A stretch of DNA of 5,035 nucleotides from Bacteroidota bacterium. Its GTDB lineage: Bacteria > Bacteroidota > Bacteroidia > Cytophagales > Cyclobacteriaceae. Both the position numbers and the translations under genes were made by a program. Location: assembly GCA_027297025.1 (NCBI GenBank), contig JAPUIM010000395.1, positions 1 through 5,035 of the forward strand, in the 5' to 3' direction. Shown piece after piece: positions 1-5,035 of the stretch. Numbering within the stretch: position 1 is the first letter of the stretch; every line of letters starts with the position of its first letter. The notes under the pieces are model-generated. The model was not told the DNA's origin. It worked only from the letters and a program-made list of their open reading frames with translations, and did not search any database.

Positions 1-237
1 AGCATCCGCAGCTTTAGCCAACCGTCGGGCAATTTCTGTTTTTCCCACCCCCGTAGAACCTATCATCAAAATATTATTGGGCACGATCTCGCTTTTGATC
101 TCCGACTTCACATTCATTCTTCTCCACCTATTCCTCAAAGCAATAGCCACGTTTCTTTTGGCATCCTTTTGCCCGATGATGTATTTATCCAATTCAGATA
201 CGATCTGCCTTGGGGTTAAGTATTTATCCTCTATCAT
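1..237 (-). CDS. hslU: ATP-dependent protease ATPase subunit HslU (ClpY), N-terminal part, runs off left edge
   Basis: HslU is the AAA+ unfoldase ring that feeds substrates to the HslV peptidase in the cytoplasm. Only the first 79 residues are in the window; the reading frame is open to base 1 and full-length family members are roughly 440-470 aa. The N-terminus carries the family signature [17 protein letters not shown] (residues 7-23), then [15 protein letters not shown] (26-40), the NILMIG strand (55-60) and a Walker A motif GSTGVGKT at residues 60-67 (bases 37-60), followed by [10 protein letters not shown]. The second Walker A residue is Ser where many HslU proteins have Pro; the glycines and the Lys-Thr pair are intact. 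The ATG at 237 was chosen because it places the signature at the usual distance from the N-terminus. The gene starts 10 bp after the porQ stop, which suggests co-transcription. No clear Shine-Dalgarno sequence precedes it. ClpX is the nearest alternative, but the RNRWRR segment and the lack of a zinc finger favour HslU. Confidence 0.95.
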   Translation of the reverse strand, partial: MIEDKYLTPRQIVSELDKYIIGQKDAKRNVAIALRNRWRRMNVKSEIKSEIVPNNILMIGSTGVGKTEIARRLAKAADA

Positions 238-247
238 GAGTATTAAT

Positions 248-1282
248 TTAGATATTTTGTTCTTGAATTATTTGTTTTTTCTTAAACAGGGCGCCTAAAT
301 TGCTGGTCATAGTAAAATAGTTGGTGCCCCCGGCAGGGTGGTATAAATTTCGGGTGTAGGCAAATTCAAATGCTTTGATCCTGAACATAAAACCAAATGA
401 AAAACCTGCTCCCCCGGAATTTTGTTGGACTCTTAATTCTCTTCGCAACAAATGATTATAGCCTCCTCGTAAATTGAAATTTTTACTGAGAATAACTTCC
501 ATACCAAAGTTGAGATGTCTGAAAATTTTATCCACCGTACTTGGTTCCTCCTTGCCCGGCTCTCCATCTCCAGTTGGATCAAAAAAAGCAATATCGGCTT
601 GATAGAGGTTATAAACAGTAAAAGAAAATCGAACCGGCATATGTTCCGGCTTGAAAGATGTCCCCAATTGTACATCGAAAGGCAAATCCGAATCACTTTG
701 GTCGGTATAGTCGCTGATGAGTACACCAAAATTCTTAATTACCAAACCCAATGTCCAATCACGGGTTGGGTGGATAAAAGTGCCACCCAAATCTAACATA
801 AGGGCAGTAGCCCCAAAAGAAGCTATCGAAGAGTGAGCCAATGTTAATGTCCCGCCCAGTCCAAAATTGCCGATACTATGACTATGGGAGATCATAAAAG
901 CAAATTCGCTTGCACCAAATTCTCCGGTTGGAGCACCGGTAGCGTCATACCCTTCGAAATCACCATAGTCGAAATATCTCAAACCAAATCCCCATAATCC
1001 ATATTTCTCAAAATTTTTAGCGTAGGACAAGGTAGAGTTGTTTATATCTGCCAGATAAGCTTGATAGTTAATTGAAAAATGATCCGACATATCTGCATTA
1101 AGTAGTGCAGGATTGGAAATAAACATATTAACATCCTGGTCATAAAGACTCACATTTACACCACCTAATGCAGCGGTTCGTGAATTTGTAGGAATATTCA
1201 AAAACTCAAGAGATCGCTGTCCACCAACTTGGGCCCAGGAACTGAAGCATACTGATATTGCACAAATTGTCCTTAACCACAT
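248..1282 (-). CDS. porQ: Type IX secretion system outer-membrane protein PorQ
   Basis: PorQ is a FadL/PorV-like outer-membrane beta-barrel of the T9SS. In Porphyromonas gingivalis it anchors PorZ at the cell surface as part of the PorU-PorV-PorQ-PorZ attachment complex, which processes secreted cargo and links it to lipopolysaccharide. The 344-aa length is typical. Residues 1-17/18 form a signal peptide (one Arg, a short hydrophobic core, SWAQ cleavage region). The mature N-terminus has the characteristic segments [19 protein letters not shown] (27-45) and FISNPALL (54-61). The rest is alternating amphipathic, Gly- and aromatic-rich strands expected of a barrel, with an acidic, Pro/Gly-rich loop around 235-248 and [12 protein letters not shown] (273-284) near the end. 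The ATG at 1282 is the first possible start, since an in-frame TAA lies three codons upstream. It sits 64 bp after lon and 10 bp before hslU. The call rests on recognised family pattern; a different PorV/PorQ-superfamily protein is the main alternative. Confidence 0.9.
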   Translation of the reverse strand: MWLRTICAISVCFSSWAQVGGQRSLEFLNIPTNSRTAALGGVNVSLYDQDVNMFISNPALLNADMSDHFSINYQAYLADINNSTLSYAKNFEKYGLWGFGLRYFDYGDFEGYDATGAPTGEFGASEFAFMISHSHSIGNFGLGGTLTLAHSSIASFGATALMLDLGGTFIHPTRDWTLGLVIKNFGVLISDYTDQSDSDLPFDVQLGTSFKPEHMPVRFSFTVYNLYQADIAFFDPTGDGEPGKEEPSTVDKIFRHLNFGMEVILSKNFNLRGGYNHLLRRELRVQQNSGGAGFSFGFMFRIKAFEFAYTRNLYHPAGGTNYFTMTSNLGALFKKKQIIQEQNI

Positions 1283-1346
1283 ACAATATTACTTGGTAGG
1301 ATTATAAACAGCGGTAGAATCCAAAAGAGATCAATTTACAATTATT
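1283..1346 (-). promoter_or_regulatory. lon-porQ intergenic gap with a weak candidate promoter for porQ-hslU
   Basis: This 64-bp gap contains no GC-rich hairpin followed by a T-run on the minus strand, so no intrinsic terminator for lon is visible and read-through into porQ is plausible. On the minus strand a TATAAT hexamer (plus-strand bases 1301-1306) lies about 20 bases before the porQ start. A TTTGGA box precedes it by only 13 bases, shorter than a standard spacer, and there is no TAnnTTTG element of the Bacteroidota type. It may be chance in AT-rich DNA. No strong Shine-Dalgarno sequence precedes porQ. Confidence 0.2.
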
Positions 1347-3833
1347 TCATTTATCCATCACTTTTTCATCCTCCAGGACAAAATGCATGGGATTCGCTAC
1401 TTTTTCGTCTAGCAGAGCCAGGGATATCACCTGATCAACCTTATCCACATAGTGGATCTTTATATTTTCAATATATAAAGGATTGATCTCTTCAATATCC
1501 TTTCGGTTGCGAGAGCAAAGGATCACTTCTTTGATACCCGCTCTTCTAGCAGCCAGTATCTTTTCCTTAACCCCTCCCACCGGTAGTACACGCCCTCTTA
1601 AGGTAATCTCACCGGTCATAGCCATTCTCTCTTTAACCCTCCATTGAGTGTAGATAGAGGTTAAGGAGGTAAATATAGTGATTCCCGCGGATGGCCCATC
1701 TTTGGGCACTGCTCCTGCAGGAACGTGAATATGCAGATCGTACCGATCAAATACCCGATGATCCAACCCCCACTTTTCAGCGTTGGATCTTAGATATGAC
1801 AAAGCTGCTACTGCTGACTCCTTCATCACATCGCCTAACTGTCCGGATAAAGTCAATTTACCCTTGCCACGACTCAAACTGGACTCAATGAACAATATCT
1901 CTCCTCCTACAGGAGTCCAGGCTAAACCGGTTACCACACCGGGGAATTGATTGTCCTGATAATACTCGTTATCAAATATTTCCGCTCCCAGGATCTTTTT
2001 TACATCACTTCCACCGATCCTTTTTGAACTAGCTTCTTCAAGCGCTATTGACTTGGCCACATTTCTAATCACCGACCCAATCTTTCTCTCCAAACTTCTG
2101 ACACCCGACTCTTTAGTGTATCCTTCAATCAATTTTATTAGGGCAGATTTGTTCAGTTGTACTTGAGCAGCTTTTAGTCCATGTTCATTGCGCTGCTTGG
2201 GTATTAGATGTTTTTGGGCTATCTGGATCTTTTCTTCCTGTGTGTATCCGGTAATTTCAATTATTTCCATCCTATCCCTTAATGCCGGATGGATCGTATC
2301 CAAAGAATTAGCTGTGGCAATAAATAAAACCTTGGAAAGATCATAATCCACTTCCAGGTAATTGTCTGAGAAAGAATGATTTTGTTCCGGATCCAACACC
2401 TCCAACAAAGCGGAAGCCGGGTCACCTCTGAAGTCAGCGCTCACCTTGTCAATTTCGTCCAAAATAAATACTGGATTGGAGCTTTTAGACTTTTGAATAT
2501 TGCGAATAATTTTTCCGGGCATCGCGCCAATATAAGTTTTTCTATGGCCTCTAATTTCGGCTTCATCATGCAGCCCGCCTAGTGACATTCTGACATACTT
2601 TCGGTTGAGAGCGTTGGCAATAGATTTACCCAACGAAGTTTTACCCACACCAGGAGGTCCGTATAAACACAATATGGGACCACGCATGTCTTGCTTTAAT
2701 TTCAATACAGCCAAGAATTCGATGATCCGGTCCTTTACCTTATCCAGTCCATAGTGATCTTTATCCAGGACTTTCTTGGCACGATTCAAGTCGAAATTAT
2801 CTTTGGTAAAATCATTCCAGGGAAGTTCTACCAATAACTCAGCATAATTCATGGCCAGAGGATAATCTGGTGCAGCAGGATTCATTCGTAATAACTTATC
2901 CAACTCCTTACCAAAATGTTCAGCAACTTCAGCAGACCAATTTTTTTTAAGTCCTTTAGCTCTTAATGTCTCAACTTCCTGATCCGGACCATCATATCCA
3001 AGTTCATCCTGAAGCACTTTTATTTGTTGGCGCAAATAATAATCCCTCTGTTGCTGATCTATGTCAGAGTGAACCTTGTTGTGAATTTCCTGCTTTATTT
3101 CCAACATTTGGATATCCTTCATCATGTATTCCAGTAATACTGTGGCCCTTTTAATACCATCATTGATTTCCAACAAACGTTGTTTATCCGATACCTCAGC
3201 ATTGATGTTTGAAGACAAAAAATGAGTTAAAAAGCTGGAACTCTCAATATTATCTAGAGCTATTTGGGCTTCCCTGGGTATATCGGGATTTAACCGAAGT
3301 ATTTTGGTAGCAGCATCTCTTAATGATTGAATGATCGCCTTGGTCTCTTTTTTAGTTTGGTTGGGAAATTCTTCCTTAACAAGTTTGATCCTGGCGGTAA
3401 TGAAAGGATCCTCTTGAATGATAGACTCTATCTCGAACCGGTTCTTCCCCTGAATTATAATAGTAGTATTTCCATCGGGTAGAATAAGCATCTTAATGAT
3501 TCTGGCAACAGTCCCTATACCAAAAATATCCTTAACCCCTGGTTCTTCTATCTTGCTATTCTTTTGGGCAGTTACCCCGATAACGCGATTTCCCTTATAG
3601 GCTTTCTTAACCAAACGAATGGACTTTAGCCGGCCTACTGTGATAGGAATCACCACACCGGGGAATAAAACGGTGTTTTTTATAGGCAAGATAGGTAACT
3701 CGTTCGGTAGATCCTTTTCTTTAAAACCAACCTCATTATCGGGAGAAATTAGTTGTACCAGTTCTTCCGATTCTTCATTTACCAAATCACTTAATAAATA
3801 AGGATTAAATTGCAGTTCCGTAAAATCATCCAT
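1347..3833 (-). CDS. lon: ATP-dependent serine protease Lon (endopeptidase La)
   Basis: Lon is a cytoplasmic homo-hexameric AAA+ protease that degrades misfolded and selected regulatory proteins. The 828-aa product is somewhat longer than E. coli Lon (784 aa), mainly through an acidic N-terminal extension of about 45 residues. Order of parts: substrate-binding N domain (about 45-240, starting LPILPIKNTVLFPGV), helical/coiled linker (about 240-340, including DYYLRQQIKVLQDELG), AAA+ module (about 345-600) and peptidase domain (about 625-810). Visible functional residues are Walker A GPPGVGKT (392-399), pore-loop YIGAMPG (434-440), Walker B VFILDEID (455-462), sensor-1 Asn509, arginine finger Arg521 in DRMEI, and sensor-2 Arg579 in GVRSLER. 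The Ser-Lys dyad is Ser715 in KDGPSAG and Lys758 in GGVKEK, 43 residues apart as in E. coli. This is LonA type because the N domain is present and there is no membrane insertion. The ATG at 3833 follows an AGAGGA box, and an in-frame TGA lies six codons upstream, so there is no longer form. The gene looks intact and functional. Confidence 0.98.
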   Translation of the reverse strand: MDDFTELQFNPYLLSDLVNEESEELVQLISPDNEVGFKEKDLPNELPILPIKNTVLFPGVVIPITVGRLKSIRLVKKAYKGNRVIGVTAQKNSKIEEPGVKDIFGIGTVARIIKMLILPDGNTTIIIQGKNRFEIESIIQEDPFITARIKLVKEEFPNQTKKETKAIIQSLRDAATKILRLNPDIPREAQIALDNIESSSFLTHFLSSNINAEVSDKQRLLEINDGIKRATVLLEYMMKDIQMLEIKQEIHNKVHSDIDQQQRDYYLRQQIKVLQDELGYDGPDQEVETLRAKGLKKNWSAEVAEHFGKELDKLLRMNPAAPDYPLAMNYAELLVELPWNDFTKDNFDLNRAKKVLDKDHYGLDKVKDRIIEFLAVLKLKQDMRGPILCLYGPPGVGKTSLGKSIANALNRKYVRMSLGGLHDEAEIRGHRKTYIGAMPGKIIRNIQKSKSSNPVFILDEIDKVSADFRGDPASALLEVLDPEQNHSFSDNYLEVDYDLSKVLFIATANSLDTIHPALRDRMEIIEITGYTQEEKIQIAQKHLIPKQRNEHGLKAAQVQLNKSALIKLIEGYTKESGVRSLERKIGSVIRNVAKSIALEEASSKRIGGSDVKKILGAEIFDNEYYQDNQFPGVVTGLAWTPVGGEILFIESSLSRGKGKLTLSGQLGDVMKESAVAALSYLRSNAEKWGLDHRVFDRYDLHIHVPAGAVPKDGPSAGITIFTSLTSIYTQWRVKERMAMTGEITLRGRVLPVGGVKEKILAARRAGIKEVILCSRNRKDIEEINPLYIENIKIHYVDKVDQVISLALLDEKVANPMHFVLEDEKVMDK

Positions 3834-3841
3834 TAGTGCAT

Positions 3842-3847
3842 TCCTCT
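3842..3847 (-). promoter_or_regulatory. Ribosome binding site of lon
   Basis: On the minus strand this reads AGAGGA, eight bases before the lon ATG at 3833. It is the clearest Shine-Dalgarno sequence in the window; the other three genes have weak or no such boxes, which is common in Bacteroidota. It supports the chosen lon start. An out-of-frame ATG directly abuts the box but is too close to be served by it. Confidence 0.6.
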
Positions 3848-3850
3848 GTC

Positions 3851-3914
3851 ATATTGGCACAATATATGCCTGTTAGTTATACACGCCTTTATTTGCAAGA
3901 CCTATGCCAAATAT
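3851..3914. repeat. Inverted TTGGCA / TGCCAA half-sites in the divergent promoter region
   Basis: TTGGCA at 3854-3859 and TGCCAA at 3905-3910 are perfect inverted copies. They extend to ATATTGGCA and TGCCAAATAT if a one-base bulge is allowed, with 45 bases between the six-base cores. A further GGCA/TGCC pair (3856-3859 and 3867-3870) can form a small 4-bp stem with a 7-base loop, and TATGCC occurs twice as a direct repeat (3865-3870 and 3903-3908). The placement between two divergent starts would suit a regulator binding site, but the elements are short and may be chance. Confidence 0.25.
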
Positions 3915-3935
3915 TCATTTGATCCGAGACTATGA

Positions 3936-3943
3936 TAAATTTG
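3936..3943 (+). promoter_or_regulatory. Candidate -7 promoter element (TAAATTTG) for the PD40 protein gene
   Basis: TAAATTTG matches the Bacteroidota primary-sigma -7 consensus TAnnTTTG exactly and would give a leader of roughly 45-50 bases before the ATG at 3997. The partner -33 element is not well placed: a TTTG at 3918-3921 leaves only 14 bases between the elements where about 17-23 are usual. It is therefore a half-supported promoter. Confidence 0.4.
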
Positions 3944-3996
3944 TTTCTCAATACTAACGTTAAATAATGTGCTATTTTGTTAAATTGGTTGGATAA

Positions 3997-5035
3997 ATGC
4001 ATCCCCGGACCTTACTCATATCACTAATCATTTTCACTGCCTTGGCAGCACCCTCCATTGGATTGGGACAGATTTTTAAAAAAAAGAATAAAGAGGACAA
4101 ACTGGATCAAAGTCAACCCCTCCCTCAAGAAATATTTGAATTCAAGAATGTAAACAAGATACCTTTTTATTTTAATAGGGGAACCTATAAGAAAATATAT
4201 GAATTGGATGAACAAAAGTCATGGGTAGACCTTTATGATAAACTCAAAACATATGTGACAAATTTTGGAATCCAAAACTTCTACAAAGACACTTATTTGC
4301 TATGGCGTTTTGCCAAATTGACTGAATTATTCGGTGAAATGGAGGATGCCAAACGACTATATAAATTAGTATTAAAACACCATCGCGATGATATAGATGT
4401 AAAGGCAATTGAACTTTACTTTGACTCACTCAACCAGAATGATATCGATTATTATGTGCCATTGGATTATTATTACGAATTAGTGGAATATCGCAAGGAA
4501 GTCGATACTCTGCGTCCACCCAGGGGCGTGCTGCTTAATATGGGAAGTAACATAAATTCTAATCTTTCAGATTATGGGCCAACCTTAGGGTTAAATAATA
4601 ACATGCTGTTACTGACCTCTAAAAGAAATGTAGTAATTAGGAGCCTGGCAGAAGTTGAGAACGAGGATATCTTTTTTTCAAAATACAACGACGGAGTATG
4701 GGATGAATCGGAACCACTGAAGGAAATTAATACCCCGTTTAATGAAGGTTCGGCCTGTCTAAGTAGAAATGGACAAATCCTTTTTTTCTCAAGATGTAAA
4801 TCGCCAGGTTCATATGGTAACTGCGATCTTTTTGTTGCTCAAATGCGAAAAGACAGTACTTGGGGAAATATTCAAAATCTGGGTTTTAATGTGAATAGCA
4901 TTGCCTGGGACTCACATCCTTCATTATCACACACCGATGACACCCTTTATTGTGCTCCCGACCGGATTGGTGGATTCGGTTTATCCCACATCTATTTTAC
5001 CTACCGCCGAGAGGATGATAGCTGGACTCCGGCAC
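3997..5035 (+). CDS. Exported TPR-like/PD40 beta-propeller protein (possible PorE/OmpA-family protein), runs off right edge
   Basis: The first 346 codons are present and the frame is open to the window end. Residues 1-24 are a signal peptide (Arg4, hydrophobic core LLISLIIFTALAA, probable cleavage at GLG-Q), so the protein is exported. A Lys-rich, charged segment follows. Residues about 70-165 look helical and TPR-like (for example AKLTELFGEMEDAKRLYKLV, 106-125). From about 190 there are three PD40-type blades, each with a Ser/Pro-x-Leu plus F/Y-rich strand and a following D-I/L-F/Y strand: SDYGPTLGLNNNMLLLTSKR (191-210), EGSACLSRNGQILFFSRC (250-267) with CDLFVAQ (276-282), and DSHPSLSHTDDTLYCAPDR (305-323) with HIYF. 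In Bacteroidota this order is often followed by a CarboxypepD-like domain and a peptidoglycan-binding OmpA domain, as in the T9SS protein PorE. Here those parts, if present, lie outside the window. No lipobox cysteine is visible; the first Cys is residue 254. An in-frame TAA immediately before the ATG fixes the start. Export and PD40 repeats are secure; the PorE link is inference. Confidence 0.8.
   Translation, partial: MHPRTLLISLIIFTALAAPSIGLGQIFKKKNKEDKLDQSQPLPQEIFEFKNVNKIPFYFNRGTYKKIYELDEQKSWVDLYDKLKTYVTNFGIQNFYKDTYLLWRFAKLTELFGEMEDAKRLYKLVLKHHRDDIDVKAIELYFDSLNQNDIDYYVPLDYYYELVEYRKEVDTLRPPRGVLLNMGSNINSNLSDYGPTLGLNNNMLLLTSKRNVVIRSLAEVENEDIFFSKYNDGVWDESEPLKEINTPFNEGSACLSRNGQILFFSRCKSPGSYGNCDLFVAQMRKDSTWGNIQNLGFNVNSIAWDSHPSLSHTDDTLYCAPDRIGGFGLSHIYFTYRREDDSWTPA

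Larger units (their letters stand above)
3834..3996. promoter_or_regulatory. Divergent intergenic region between lon and the PD40 protein gene
   Basis: This 163-bp AT-rich stretch lies between two divergently oriented starts and must hold transcription and translation signals for both. I see no open frame of significance, no RNA gene and no CIRCE-type heat-shock operator (TTAGCACTC with its inverted partner). Recognisable elements are an AGAGGA box before lon, a TAnnTTTG element facing the plus-strand gene, and repeated TTGGCA/TGCC half-sites; each has its own entry. I could not identify a convincing promoter for lon on the minus strand: a TATAAC (reverse of the bases near 3880) has TTGCAA only 11 bases upstream. 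Confidence 0.6.

Noticed and set aside
77..298. 73-codon plus-strand frame with a hydrophobic N-terminus across the hslU-porQ junction
   Set aside because: It looks membrane-like, but it is antisense to the conserved HslU N-terminus and the porQ end. The hydrophobicity follows from the complementary codons.
433..729. 98-codon minus-strand open frame within porQ in another frame
   Set aside because: It overlaps a complete porQ frame that encodes a coherent signal peptide and barrel, and its own translation shows no family features.
515..796. 93-codon plus-strand open frame inside porQ
   Set aside because: It lies antisense to a well-supported gene, has no recognisable protein pattern and no start signals; it is a shadow of the porQ frame.
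2941..2948. Eight-base homopolymer in lon (also an A8 run at 4078-4085) as a possible frameshift or phase-variation site
   Set aside because: Both runs read through in frame (Leu-Lys-Lys-Asn-Trp in Lon; a Lys-rich stretch after the signal peptide in the PD40 protein). The downstream domains are intact, and 8-base runs are common in AT-leaning genomes.
3834..3996. CIRCE-type heat-shock operator upstream of lon
   Set aside because: No TTAGCACTC-N9-GAGTGCTAA sequence or close variant is present in the intergenic region.
4024..4429. Two short minus-strand frames (63 and 61 codons) opposite the PD40 protein gene
   Set aside because: Both are antisense to a continuous plus-strand coding frame with signal peptide and PD40 repeats, and neither has a credible ribosome binding site or family resemblance.

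Overview
The window reads as ordinary chromosomal DNA from a member of the Bacteroidota. The evidence is a PorQ-type component of the type IX secretion system (T9SS), which is restricted to that phylum and close relatives. It is supported by a PD40-repeat envelope protein of the kind common there, by mostly weak Shine-Dalgarno sequences, and by one match to the Bacteroidota -7 promoter element TAnnTTTG. Base composition is moderate to AT-leaning by eye. I cannot place it below phylum level from sequence alone.

Layout: three genes lie on the minus strand and one on the plus strand, separated by one divergent intergenic region. Reading in the minus direction from about 3.8 kb to 1: lon (828 aa, complete, all catalytic motifs present), a 64-bp gap, porQ (344 aa, complete, exported), a 10-bp gap, then the first 79 codons of hslU, which runs off the left edge. 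Starting at 3997 on the plus strand is an exported protein with a helical, TPR-like region followed by at least three PD40 beta-propeller blades. It runs off the right edge after 346 codons, so any C-terminal OmpA domain would lie outside the window. The 163-bp region 3834-3996 must hold the start signals for both directions.

Functional picture: lon and hslU encode two separate AAA+ proteolytic machines of the cytoplasm. PorQ is an outer-membrane barrel that anchors the T9SS attachment complex at the cell surface. The divergent PD40 protein is a periplasmic or outer-membrane-associated protein, and one possibility is a PorE-like T9SS or peptidoglycan-linking factor. The tight porQ-hslU spacing suggests co-transcription, and lon may belong to the same unit because no hairpin terminator is visible after it. 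The mixture looks more like a housekeeping and envelope neighbourhood than a defence or mobile island. I see no RNA genes, CRISPR, insertion sequences or broken genes. The most interesting points are the protease/T9SS gene order, the absence of hslV directly before hslU, and TTGGCA-type sites in the divergent promoter region. I do not find a convincing undescribed system.
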